64,000 bases of DNA, taken from assembly GCA_019359325.1 (NCBI GenBank), contig JAHHHN010000001.1:310001-374000 (forward strand), given 5' to 3'. This document shows positions 1-8,431 of the stretch, piece after piece. The notes beneath the pieces were generated by a model. The model saw only the letters and a list, made by a program, of their open reading frames with translations. It made no database searches and was not told the DNA's origin. Position 1 is the stretch's first letter. Each line of letters opens with the position of its first letter. Origin of the DNA: Mojavia pulchra JT2-VF2 (GTDB taxonomy: Bacteria > Cyanobacteriota > Cyanobacteriia > Cyanobacteriales > Nostocaceae). The translations under genes and the position numbers were made by a program.

Positions 1-876
1 CAACAGACAGCTTGGATATTACTAACACCCGCACTGCTGCTGCTGTTGTTTGTATTTGCCTATCCAATTTTACGAGCATTCTGGTTAAGTGTATTTACTA
101 GGAACCTGGGAACAGAGTTACAACCCGTATTCTCTGGTTTGGAAAATTATGTGCGGATGGCGGGGGATGGCCGTTTTTGGCAGAGTCTCTGGGCAACAAC
201 CGTGTTCACAACAGCATCCGTAATATCAGAACTACTGCTAGGACTGGGGATTGCCTTGGTTCTCAATCAGGCGTTTTTTGGCCGGGGTATAGTGCGTACA
301 ACCGCTATTTTACCTTGGGCTTTGCCTACTGCTTTGATTGGTCTGGCGTGGGCTTGGATTTTTAACGACCAGTTTGGGGTTGTAAATGATATTCTGCGGC
401 GGTTGGGACTGATTGAAACTGGGATTAACTGGTTAGGAGATCCAACGTTAGCAATGATAGCAGTAGTTTTTGCTGATGTTTGGAAAACCACACCCTTTAT
501 CAGTATCTTGCTGTTGGCTGGCTTACAGTCGATATCAAAAGACCTCTATGAAGCTTACTCGGTTGATGGAGCAACTGCTTGGCAAAGCTTCCGCAATATT
601 ACCCTGCCACTGCTGCTGCCGCAAATCTTAATTGCAGTGCTATTTCGGTTTGCTCAAGCTTTCGGGATTTTTGACTTAATTGCTGTGATGACTGGGGGTG
701 GCCCTGGTGGTGCTACAGAAGTGGTGTCATTGTACATCTACTCTACGGTGATGCGCTACTTAGATTTTGGTTATGGAGCAGCCCTTGTAGTGGTGACATT
801 TTTAATATTGATTGCTGCGGTGGCGATCGCTAGTTTCTTGCTTAACAAATACCGTGCCAAATCAGGAGCCATTTAA
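1..876 (+). CDS. Sugar ABC transporter permease (MalF/UgpA type), 5' end outside window
   Basis: Inner-membrane permease of a carbohydrate ABC importer. The reading frame is open from base 1, so the gene starts upstream of the window; a TTG at 46 is internal. About 291 residues are visible, nearly the whole protein. Several hydrophobic segments are visible, and the cytoplasmic EAA loop (E-A-Y-S-V-D-G, then I-T-L-P) lies around bases 550-610; this loop docks on the ATPase. The stop is 3 bases before the second permease, and the ATPase follows, so this is one operon; the substrate-binding protein probably lies upstream. The family handles disaccharides, glucosylglycerol or glycerol-3-phosphate, and the sequence alone does not fix the substrate. 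Confidence 0.93.
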   Translation, partial: QQTAWILLTPALLLLLFVFAYPILRAFWLSVFTRNLGTELQPVFSGLENYVRMAGDGRFWQSLWATTVFTTASVISELLLGLGIALVLNQAFFGRGIVRTTAILPWALPTALIGLAWAWIFNDQFGVVNDILRRLGLIETGINWLGDPTLAMIAVVFADVWKTTPFISILLLAGLQSISKDLYEAYSVDGATAWQSFRNITLPLLLPQILIAVLFRFAQAFGIFDLIAVMTGGGPGGATEVVSLYIYSTVMRYLDFGYGAALVVVTFLILIAAVAIASFLLNKYRAKSGAI

Positions 877-879
877 CCG

Positions 880-1764
880 ATGAGTATAACTCCACAAGCA
901 GTTCCAACGACTCCAAAACGAACGGGGGAAACCAAGTTTTCTCTTAAAAAAATCTTGCTGCTAATCGCAGTTGTATTAGTGGTGCTATTCAGCCTAGCGC
1001 CAGCCCTATGGCAATTGCTGACCTCGTTTAAAGTCAATGAGGATATTGCCGCCGTTCCTACTGTTTATTTTCCTACACGATTTACTTTCAATCACTACAT
1101 TGAGTTATTCACCCGTCGTCCATTTTGGCGCTACATCTTCAACAGTGCCTTGGTGTCGATTATTTCTACAGCTGTATCTTTAGCGATCGGCGCACCTGCT
1201 GCCTATGCTCTGGCACGGTTACGCCCTTGGGGTGGACAAGTTATCCTTGCGGCTGTTCTGATTGTGACTTTATTTCCAGGAATTCTCTTATTCTTGGGAC
1301 TGTTAGAAATTATCCAGGCACTCAGACTGGGCAACAACTATCTGGCGCTGATTATACCCTACACTGCCATCAATTTGCCGCTGACAATTCTAGTCCTGAG
1401 AAGCTTTTTTCAACAATTACCGAAAGACTTGGAAGATTCCGCTAGGGTCGATGGCTACAACACCTTTCAACTTTTGTGGCAAATCGTCCTACCAATGACT
1501 CTTCCCGCCTTGGTGACTACTGGAATTCTCACCTTTATTTTTGCTTGGAATGAGTTTATCTTCGCTCTCACGTTTATGACTCGTGAAGAGTTGAAGACGA
1601 TTCCCGTTGCTGCTGCTCAATTGGGTGGTGCGACAGTATATGAAATTCCCTACGGCCCGATCGCCGCTGCAACTGTCGTGGGGACTGTGCCCTTAGTTTT
1701 ACTAGTTTTGTTTTTCCAACGCAGAATTGTCCAAGGTCTTACCGCTGGTGCTGTAAAAGGATAA
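880..1764 (+). CDS. Sugar ABC transporter permease (MalG type)
   Basis: Second inner-membrane permease of the carbohydrate importer, 294 residues, the usual MalG length. It has a hydrophilic N-terminus, a first membrane helix near residues 26-50 and about six helices in all. The EAA loop (D-S-A-R-V-D-G, then I-V-L-P) lies near bases 1431-1500. The ATG at 880 is 3 bases after the preceding stop, which implies translational coupling. It should pair with the upstream permease and use the ATPase encoded 5 bases downstream. Substrate not determinable. Confidence 0.94.
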   Translation: MSITPQAVPTTPKRTGETKFSLKKILLLIAVVLVVLFSLAPALWQLLTSFKVNEDIAAVPTVYFPTRFTFNHYIELFTRRPFWRYIFNSALVSIISTAVSLAIGAPAAYALARLRPWGGQVILAAVLIVTLFPGILLFLGLLEIIQALRLGNNYLALIIPYTAINLPLTILVLRSFFQQLPKDLEDSARVDGYNTFQLLWQIVLPMTLPALVTTGILTFIFAWNEFIFALTFMTREELKTIPVAAAQLGGATVYEIPYGPIAAATVVGTVPLVLLVLFFQRRIVQGLTAGAVKG

Positions 1765-1769
1765 GAAAA

Positions 1770-2870
1770 ATGGCTAAACTTGAGCTTATAAATTTGAATA
1801 AAACTTTTAATCCCAAAGTCGTCCCTGTCAAAGACGTTAGCTTAACTGTAAATAACGATGAATTTCTCACTTTACTTGGCCCTTCTGGCTGTGGCAAATC
1901 CACCGTTTTACGCATGATTGCGGGTCTTGAAGAACCTACTCGTGGTCAGATCAAAATTGGCAATGTGGATGTCACCCATAAGCGAGCAGCCGATCGCAAC
2001 ATTGCAATGGTATTCCAAAGCTATGCACTCTATCCCCACATGACGGTGTACGAAAACCTCGCTTCTGGGCTAAAGCTGAAAAAAGTACCATCAGCAGAAA
2101 TTAAACGGCGAGTCGCAGAGGTGACCGAAGTATTAGGATTAGCAGAGTTAATGAACCGCAAGCCTGGTCAGATGTCTGGCGGTCAACGCCAGCGGGTTGC
2201 AGTCGGTCGTGCTTTGGTGCGTAATGCTGATGTGTACTTGTTGGATGAACCGTTAAGTAACCTGGATGCACTGCTGCGGGAACGAGTTCGAGCCGACCTC
2301 AAGCAAATTTTTGCAGCCCAAAAAGTGCCAGTGGTCTATGTCACTCACGACCAAACAGAAGCGATGACACTCTCCACGAAAGTTGCATTGCTCAACGATG
2401 GCTATGTTCAGCAACTTGACCCGCCTGACCGCATCTATAACCATCCAGCTAATCTCTTTGTAGCTGGGTTTGTTGGTAGCCCACAAATGAATTTGCTGAC
2501 TCTACCTTGTCAGGGACGATACGCCCTGCTGAGTAACTTCCAAGTGCGTCTGCCAGATATACCAACTGTACCACCCCAGATTGTCTTGGGAATCCGCCCA
2601 GAGAATGTCCGCATTGCTCAACCAGGTGATAAGCAAACTATCCGAGGGCGAGTGTATCTAGTGGAAAACTTGGGTATGCACTATTTAGTCAGTGTCAGAG
2701 TTGAGGGTTCATCAACCGAAGGTACTACGGTACGTGCTTTGTTGCCAACAGATCAAAATTGGAGCGGCGAGGATATTACCCTGGCATTACCTCCTGAAAA
2801 TATTCACTGGTTTGATGTTCAATCTGGTCATGCTGTTATCGGTAGGCAAATGTCAGGCGTGATGGGCTAG
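1770..2870 (+). CDS. Sugar ABC transporter ATP-binding protein (MalK/MsmX/GgtA type)
   Basis: Cytoplasmic ATPase that powers the two permeases encoded just upstream. It has 366 residues and all ABC motifs: Walker A G-P-S-G-C-G-K-S-T at 37-45, Q-loop near 83, signature M-S-G-G-Q at 135-139, Walker B ending L-L-D-E at 157-160, and the switch histidine H193. The C-terminal third (about 240-366) is the TOBE-type regulatory extension of the MalK subfamily, which is usual for sugar importers. Such ATPases may serve more than one permease pair in cyanobacteria. The gene is 5 bases after the permease stop and is the last of the operon. Confidence 0.95.
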   Translation: MAKLELINLNKTFNPKVVPVKDVSLTVNNDEFLTLLGPSGCGKSTVLRMIAGLEEPTRGQIKIGNVDVTHKRAADRNIAMVFQSYALYPHMTVYENLASGLKLKKVPSAEIKRRVAEVTEVLGLAELMNRKPGQMSGGQRQRVAVGRALVRNADVYLLDEPLSNLDALLRERVRADLKQIFAAQKVPVVYVTHDQTEAMTLSTKVALLNDGYVQQLDPPDRIYNHPANLFVAGFVGSPQMNLLTLPCQGRYALLSNFQVRLPDIPTVPPQIVLGIRPENVRIAQPGDKQTIRGRVYLVENLGMHYLVSVRVEGSSTEGTTVRALLPTDQNWSGEDITLALPPENIHWFDVQSGHAVIGRQMSGVMG

Positions 2871-2978
2871 TGAATAAATGAGTTGCAAGTCAATACCCAG
2901 CCGAAAAAGCTACACTGCATATTTAGTACAGGCATGATTTCAACCTGTCTTTATAAAAATTTCGGTTTCATAATTCAA

Positions 2979-4361
2979 ATGCAACTACCCAATCCTATAA
3001 AAACCCCCTCTTTTTTGCAAAAGCTTCAGTGGGTTGCCGATCCTATAGGCTATATGGAAAGTGCAGCTCAACAATATCCTGACATTTTCACTGCTAAAAT
3101 AATTGGTTTTGGTGACACTCTAGTATTTGTAAATGATCCGCAGGGAATTCAAGAAGTTTTAACCAATGATAGAAAGAAGTATGCCGCCCTTGGTGAAAAG
3201 AACAAGCTTTTACAACCCATAGTAGGGGACTATTCAATCTTGATGCTGGATGGCGATCGCCACAGACGAAGGCGACAATTAGTTATGCCTTCATTTCATG
3301 GCGATCGCATGCGTGTCTATGGTAAACAAATCTGTAATTTGACTGAAAAAGTCTTTAGTCAGATACCAACAAATCAGCCTTTTGCTGCGCGTAACGTCAC
3401 TCAGGAGATTTCTCTGCAAGTTATCTTACAAACAGTGTTCGGCGTCTATGAGGGAGAAAGGTTCCAAAAACTCAAGAAGCAATTAGGCTTGATGGCGGAT
3501 CTGTTTCGTTCGCCGTTCACTTCCAGTTTTCTATATTTCACCTTTTTACAAAAGGATTTAGGGCCTTGGAGTCCTTGGGGAAAATTTGTACGCGATCGCG
3601 CACAAATTGATAAATTGCTCTACGCAGAAATTGCCGAACGCCGAGATAAACCCGATCCAAATCGTGTTGATATCCTCTCGTTGCTGTTATCATCTCGAGA
3701 TGAAGCTGGCGAACCGATGACCGATCAAGAGTTGCATGACGAGTTGATCACTCTTTTATTGGCCGGATATGAAACTACAGCAAGCGCAATGGCCTGGGGT
3801 TTATATTTGATTCACCAAAAGCCAGAAGTTCTTGCAAAGCTGCTTCAAGAGTTGGATACTCTCGGCGATTCTCCCGATCCCATGAGTATTTTCCGACTGC
3901 CTTATCTCACCGCTGTTTGTAATGAAACATTGCGTACTCGTCCGGTAACGATGTTAACTTTTCCTAGAGTAGTACAAAAACCTGTTGAACTACTCGGACA
4001 CCGCTTAGAACCTGGTACAGCAGTGATTGGCTGTATGTACTTACTTCATCAGCGTGAGGATTTATATCCCCAACCAAAGCAGTTTAAGCCAGAACGCTTT
4101 CTAGAACGCCAATTTTCTCCCTATGAATTTATGCCTTTTGGTGGCGGTGTCCGTCGTTGTATAGGCGAAGCTTTGGCTGTGTTTGAAATGAAACTTGTAT
4201 TGGCAACACTTGTTTCACGCTATCAATTTGCACTAGCTGATAATCAACCAGAAGTTTCTAGGCGACGGGGTATTATCCTAGCTCCAGCCCATGGTGCAAG
4301 GATGGTAATTACAGGAAAGCGTGCGCGTCAAGAGCCACAATTAAGTATGGCAACTACTTAG
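2979..4361 (+). CDS. Cytochrome P450, CYP110-like
   Basis: Heme-thiolate monooxygenase of about 461 residues. I-helix oxygen-activation motif A-G-Y-E-T-T, K-helix E-x-x-R (E-T-L-R) and heme loop F-G-G-G-V-R-R-C-I-G with ligand Cys394 are all present. The start is placed at ATG 2979, because the protein then begins with the N-P-I-K-T-P-x-F-L-Q segment usual for cyanobacterial CYP110 proteins; a TTG at 2883 would add 32 residues unlike the family. CYP110 enzymes hydroxylate fatty acids or terpenes. No ferredoxin, reductase or terpene synthase gene is adjacent, so partner and substrate are unknown. One variation is T-R-P after the E-x-x-R. Confidence 0.9.
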   Translation: MQLPNPIKTPSFLQKLQWVADPIGYMESAAQQYPDIFTAKIIGFGDTLVFVNDPQGIQEVLTNDRKKYAALGEKNKLLQPIVGDYSILMLDGDRHRRRRQLVMPSFHGDRMRVYGKQICNLTEKVFSQIPTNQPFAARNVTQEISLQVILQTVFGVYEGERFQKLKKQLGLMADLFRSPFTSSFLYFTFLQKDLGPWSPWGKFVRDRAQIDKLLYAEIAERRDKPDPNRVDILSLLLSSRDEAGEPMTDQELHDELITLLLAGYETTASAMAWGLYLIHQKPEVLAKLLQELDTLGDSPDPMSIFRLPYLTAVCNETLRTRPVTMLTFPRVVQKPVELLGHRLEPGTAVIGCMYLLHQREDLYPQPKQFKPERFLERQFSPYEFMPFGGGVRRCIGEALAVFEMKLVLATLVSRYQFALADNQPEVSRRRGIILAPAHGARMVITGKRARQEPQLSMATT

Positions 4362-4426
4362 AGCTGTTACACAACTAACAGGTGATAGGATTTTGTTTGT
4401 GTTATCCCTACAAGCGAAATCTTCAA

Positions 4427-4765
4427 ATGACACTGGCACTTGGCATGATTGAAGTTTATGGCATTCCCGCAGCAGTGGAAGCTGGAGATGCCATGTGTAA
4501 AGCTGCGCGCGTCACTCTTGTCGGGTATGAAAATACTGATTTGGGGCGGATTACGGTGCTGATTCGGGGGGGTGTGGGTGAGGTAAATGCTGCCGTAGTA
4601 GCAGGGTTAACGGCGGTACTGCAAGTTAATGGTGGCGAAGTGCTTTCTCATCACATTATTCCTCGTCCCCATGAAAATTTAGAATATGTGTTACCGATTC
4701 ATCGCAGCGCTAATCTTGAGCAGTTCAGTGCCGATATCCGTTTTCCCCCGCCCCTATCAGCTTAA
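4427..4765 (+). CDS. Bacterial microcompartment (BMC-domain) shell protein, CcmK-like, atypical pore
   Basis: Single-BMC-domain protein of 112 residues, expected to form hexamers in the beta-carboxysome shell. The core A-L-G-M-I-E-V-x-G at the N-terminus, V-T-L-V-G-Y-E near residue 30 and I-P-R-P-H-E-N-L-E near residue 85 are CcmK hallmarks. ATG 4427 is chosen because the family starts directly at the BMC fold; a GTG at 4382 would add 15 unrelated residues. The pore loop after G-Y-E reads N-T-D-L-G, where typical CcmK1/K2 have K-I-G-S-G. The gene is not in a ccm cluster but between a P450 and an aminotransferase, as for satellite ccmK genes (CcmK3/K4 or the later-defined K5/K6). Which class applies needs a tree. 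Confidence 0.88.
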   Translation: MTLALGMIEVYGIPAAVEAGDAMCKAARVTLVGYENTDLGRITVLIRGGVGEVNAAVVAGLTAVLQVNGGEVLSHHIIPRPHENLEYVLPIHRSANLEQFSADIRFPPPLSA

Positions 4766-4774
4766 AAACTTTAT

Positions 4775-5947
4775 ATGGAATTTTTAACATCTCGTATGCA
4801 GGCGGTGCAGTCGCCAATTATTCCTGTTGTTGGAGAATTGATTAAAAACTCTCCCGGAACCATTTCTTTAGGACAGGGTGTTGTTTCTTATAATCCCCCA
4901 CCTCAAGCGATAGAATTTTTATCTAAATTTTTGGCTGAACCGACAAATAATCTCTACAAAGCTGTTGAGGGAATTCCGCCTTTATTAGCAGAATTAACCG
5001 CAAAATTGCAAGTTTTTAATGGCATTGAAATTAACGAAGAAAACTGCATCGTTGTTACAGCAGGAAGCAACATGGCGTTTATGAATGCCATTCTTGCTAT
5101 TACTATCCCAGGTGACGAAATTATTCTGAATACGCCTTACTATTTCAACCATGAAATGGCAACTACAATGGCGGGTTGTCTTCCAGTGTTAGTAGAGACG
5201 GATGAAAATTACCAGCTACGTCCTGAAGCGATCGCTCAAGCAATTACCTCAAAAACACGGGCTGTTGTAACGATTTCACCTAATAATCCTACAGGAGTCG
5301 TGTATTCAGAAACACTATTGCGGCAAATTAATCAAATTTGTAGCGATCGCGGTATTTATCACATAAGTGATGAAGCCTATGAATATTTTACCTACAACGG
5401 AGTCAAACACATCTCCCCTGGTGCATTTAATGGCAGTAGCGAGTATACCATTTCTATTTATAGCCTTTCTAAAGCATACGGTTTTGCTAGTTGGCGCATC
5501 GGCTATATGGTGATTCCTAAAAAGTTGCTTGTGGCTATTAAAAAAGTCCAAGATACAATATTGATTTGTCCGCCAGTAATTTCTCAGTATGCAGCATTAG
5601 GGGCATTGCAGGCAAAAGAAGAATATTTACAGGAAAATATTGGAGCGATCACTAATGTTAGGCAAATTGTTAATGAATCCCTTAATCACCTAAAAGGCTT
5701 GTGTACAATTATCCCCGCCGATGGCGCTTTCTACTTTTTCCTCAAAGTTCATACCCAGATGGATGCTTTTGATTTGGTGGAAAAACTCATCCGCGAACAT
5801 CAAGTAGCAGTTATTCCCGGTACAACTTTTGGCATGAAAGATGGATGTTATCTACGCGTTGCTTATGGTGCGCTGCAAAAAGATACAGCTAAAGAAGGAA
5901 TAGAAAGATTAGTCAAAGGTTTACGAGCAATAGTATCGTCTGTTTAA
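4775..5947 (+). CDS. Class I/II PLP-dependent aminotransferase
   Basis: Cytosolic aminotransferase of 390 residues, the usual length for aspartate/aromatic-type fold-type I enzymes. Visible motifs are S-P-N-N-P-T-G (carboxylate and PLP pocket), S-D-E-A-Y-E (Asp that binds the PLP ring nitrogen), S-L-S-K-A-Y-G with PLP lysine K233, and the C-terminal L-R-V-A-Y-G arginine for the substrate carboxylate. The ATG is 9 bases after the shell-protein stop, so the two are probably cotranscribed. The amino donor is not identifiable; aspartate, kynurenine and aromatic aminotransferases share this outline. Confidence 0.9.
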   Translation: MEFLTSRMQAVQSPIIPVVGELIKNSPGTISLGQGVVSYNPPPQAIEFLSKFLAEPTNNLYKAVEGIPPLLAELTAKLQVFNGIEINEENCIVVTAGSNMAFMNAILAITIPGDEIILNTPYYFNHEMATTMAGCLPVLVETDENYQLRPEAIAQAITSKTRAVVTISPNNPTGVVYSETLLRQINQICSDRGIYHISDEAYEYFTYNGVKHISPGAFNGSSEYTISIYSLSKAYGFASWRIGYMVIPKKLLVAIKKVQDTILICPPVISQYAALGALQAKEEYLQENIGAITNVRQIVNESLNHLKGLCTIIPADGAFYFFLKVHTQMDAFDLVEKLIREHQVAVIPGTTFGMKDGCYLRVAYGALQKDTAKEGIERLVKGLRAIVSSV

Positions 5948-6042
5948 TATCAAAATATTTAATTATTTAATTGCCGATATATGCCGATAATATTGGATAA
6001 TTACTTGTGTCATTTTGCAGATCAAAAGCCAAGATTTAAGTT

Positions 6043-6480
6043 ATGCCAATTATTAATAAATTAATTAAAATCGAAACCCAACAGGGAATTAATATTCATA
6101 ATATTACGCCAAAAATTCAGGATTTTATTGCCTCAACATCAATTAATAATGGTCAAGCTTTAGTGTTTTCTCGCCACACTACAACCGCTTTAGCTATCAA
6201 CGAAAATGAAGAGAGATTATTAGAAGATGTTAAAGTCTTTTTGCGAAAATTAGCCCCAGAATCAGAGCCATATTTACATAATGACCTGCATTTAAGAGAT
6301 GTTCCAGAAGATGAACCAATTAATGCTCACTCTCATTTAATGGCAATGATGCTAACTACTAGTGAGGTTATTCCTATTGTAGATGGCAAACTAGCTTTAG
6401 GAACTTGGCAATCTGTGTTATTCTTCGAGTTGGATGGGCCGCGCAAAAGAACAGTATTTTTGCAAATTTCTGGCGAGTAA
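6043..6480 (+). CDS. YjbQ/UPF0047 family protein
   Basis: Small soluble protein of 145 residues matching the YjbQ (UPF0047) family along its full length. The family signature is visible: S-R-H-T-T-T-A near residue 43, N-E near 53, H-N-D-L-H near 92, and A-H-S-H-L near 109, then G-x-W-Q near 134. Family members form trimers with a metal-binding histidine cluster, and some show weak thiamine-phosphate synthase activity; the true role is not settled. It follows the aminotransferase by 95 bases on the same strand. Confidence 0.88.
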   Translation: MPIINKLIKIETQQGINIHNITPKIQDFIASTSINNGQALVFSRHTTTALAINENEERLLEDVKVFLRKLAPESEPYLHNDLHLRDVPEDEPINAHSHLMAMMLTTSEVIPIVDGKLALGTWQSVLFFELDGPRKRTVFLQISGE

Positions 6481-6826
6481 TATCGTGTCCGGTGAAAAAC
6501 TTATCATTAAGACCGCAGGGAGAAAGAGCATTTCGCGGTTTTTGCACAGATGCGAGAATTATAACTAAACCTCGTCTAACTTGAGAACTGTAGTTTTTTA
6601 CCAAAGTTTTGCGATTGCTTCCTTCGTCGCAATGACACAACATAATAATTCAAAACTCCAGGTTTCAACATGGACGAGGTTTAATTAGGCGGACATGATA
6701 TAAGAAAATCAATCATCTGATACTTTATAAATTTGAATAATAGTAAAATTAACCACAGATAAACACTGATGAACACCGATACTTATCTGTGTGCATCTGT
6801 GGTTCAATATAAAACCATAGCACTGA
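6481..6826. other. Intergenic region with dispersed repeats
   Basis: No gene is visible. It carries a copy of the G-A-T-T-G-C-T-T-C / C-G-C-A-A-T-G-A-C-A repeat near 6612-6640 and an inverted repeat at 6751-6804, both also found elsewhere in the window. Confidence 0.6.
6751..6804. repeat. Inverted repeat, CACAGAT family
   Basis: AACCACAGAT at 6751-6760 is the perfect reverse complement of ATCTGTGGTT at 6795-6804, with further AGATAA/TTATCT pairing inside. Related palindromes lie at 53818-53865 and 54630-54680. It sits between convergent genes. Confidence 0.7.
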
Positions 6827-7501
6827 TTAATCCAAACGAAATTCTACAAATTCTGGTTTCCCGAACAACTGATTTTTATCTATTGCTGATAAAACTTTAT
6901 TATTAGCAAGTTCAGAATTTAAACAGCGGACAACCAACTGAGCAACATCTGCGCGATGGATACTGCCAACAACACGTGGATCTTCGGTTAAAACTCCATT
7001 ACCAGTTGCGGGTTCTGACTTCAATCCACCAGGACGAATGATGGTATATGTGAGTCCACTATTAATTAAGTATTGTTCAGCTTTGTCTTTTTCGACTAAA
7101 ACTGCTCCCAAGGCTGCCAAAGCTTGAGGAGATAAAGCACCAACACTATTTCCAGTTCCAATAGAAGATACAAGAATAAACTTTTGTACCCCAGCTTTGA
7201 CTGCTGCATCAATCAGATTTTTATTTCCAGGGTAATCAGGCCTGTTAGTTTCATTAGGTAAACCACCCAGAGTGCTGATAACGGTATGGATTGGTTCATC
7301 TGCTAATATTGCACGTTCTACATCATCCACATTCAAAGCATCTCCCAGAACTACCCGAATTCCCATTGCTTCTAGTTCAGCAGCAGTAGTTTCTTTTCTC
7401 AGGAGTGCTTTAACTTTTAGCTGTTGTGCTGTTAATTGAGCGATCGCTCGTCCAACACCGCGACTAGCCCCAGCAAGAAAAATAGAAAATGCGCTTGTCA
7501 T
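6827..7501 (-). CDS. NAD(P)-binding SDR/NmrA-like oxidoreductase
   Basis: Rossmann-fold protein of about 224 residues. The N-terminal dinucleotide motif G-A-S-R-G-V-G (residues about 11-17) and the strand ending V-L-G-D-A place it in the atypical short-chain dehydrogenase group (NAD(P)H-binding, NmrA-like); V-S-S-I-G-T and I-I-R-P-G-G are further group motifs, but there is no classical Y-x-x-x-K catalytic pair. ATG 7501 is preferred because the Rossmann strand starts right after it; an upstream start would add 21 low-complexity residues. Relatives act in plastid and cyanobacterial redox or assembly roles; substrate unknown. Confidence 0.85.
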   Translation of the reverse strand: MTSAFSIFLAGASRGVGRAIAQLTAQQLKVKALLRKETTAAELEAMGIRVVLGDALNVDDVERAILADEPIHTVISTLGGLPNETNRPDYPGNKNLIDAAVKAGVQKFILVSSIGTGNSVGALSPQALAALGAVLVEKDKAEQYLINSGLTYTIIRPGGLKSEPATGNGVLTEDPRVVGSIHRADVAQLVVRCLNSELANNKVLSAIDKNQLFGKPEFVEFRLD

Positions 7502-7680
7502 ATCAATATAAACAAAAAGAGTGTATTTTATATCTAGCGAGCAAAATTTTACAATATAAAGCAATTAAGTAATTTAAATTACTTTAATCTTACTATAGCG
7601 ATTATACTTCCCCTAATTGTAGGAAGTATTTTTATAGGTAATAATGCCAACCTAGAAAGTAAGTAATTTGAGACAAAATT

Positions 7681-8052
7681 ATGGCTAAACAATCGGCAAA
7701 AAAATTAAAACAATCCCAAGATGCCAGAGTAGCCGCCACTTCACAAATTTGGGGAATTACAGTTGGAATCATAGCACTTTGTATTCCGCTTTCAGCTGTT
7801 ACCCGAAGTGGTTTTATTCTGCCTTTAGCTGCTATTGGTGGCGCAGCAGCTGGTACGGCTGCTGTATGGCGTTCTGATGAGAAAAAATCACGAATTGAAT
7901 TTCTGCAACAGCAAAAGATAGAACTGTTAGAGCAAAGGATAGCGAATTTAGAAACGATTGTTAGCAGCGATGACTTTGATTTGCATATGAAAATTAACAA
8001 ATTAGAGGCAAAGGACAGTACTAAACCTACATTACCCGATCACCCAGTCTAA
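7681..8052 (+). CDS. Conserved small membrane protein with coiled coil
   Basis: Not recognised as a named family. The 123 residues comprise a basic N-terminus (K-Q-S-A-K-K-L-K), two membrane helices (about 23-42 and 45-65) and a C-terminal helix rich in Glu, Leu and Gln (about 70-105) that should form a coiled coil. The charge pattern suggests both termini are cytoplasmic. It stands alone, divergent from the SDR-like gene. Confidence 0.7.
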   Translation: MAKQSAKKLKQSQDARVAATSQIWGITVGIIALCIPLSAVTRSGFILPLAAIGGAAAGTAAVWRSDEKKSRIEFLQQQKIELLEQRIANLETIVSSDDFDLHMKINKLEAKDSTKPTLPDHPV

Positions 8053-8431
8053 AATTCTTCAGCGCTAGTTGCCGAGAGCCACTAGCATCGGCTGATTTTG
8101 CCATGAGTATTATGAGCTTAACATCAGCACAACCGTTTAAGTCCGCCTCAAATGAAACCTTCTTTTGCAGCTAGAACTGTTTCTACGGAAACAGTATCTA
8201 GTTTTCTAAGTTCGCTAGAATAAACTGGCATTTTCTAATTCTCTATACCTCAGCCGTATCAGTTGATGATATGTTTGAGTTCTATCTAGGTGCATCCTGA
8301 CCGCTAACATCTGTCTATGTATGTATTTAATTAGACTGTTATAATTACTGAATTTTAATCGATTAAGATTATAAACTTGAGTAATTGCAATGGTATAGCT
8401 TACCTTAGGTATGCAATAGTTTGCCGCTCTC
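8053..8431. other. Intergenic region upstream of WD40 gene
   Basis: No convincing gene. A hairpin at 8171-8201 is the only clear structure; a reverse-strand frame across 8215-8433 has no family resemblance and overlaps the WD40 start. Confidence 0.5.
8171..8201. repeat. Hairpin upstream of WD40 gene
   Basis: ACTGTTTC (8176-8183) and GAAACAGT (8188-8195) form a perfect 8-base-pair stem with a TACG loop, extended by CTAGA/TCTAG with one bulged A. No T-run follows on either strand, so it is not a clear terminator. Confidence 0.55.
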
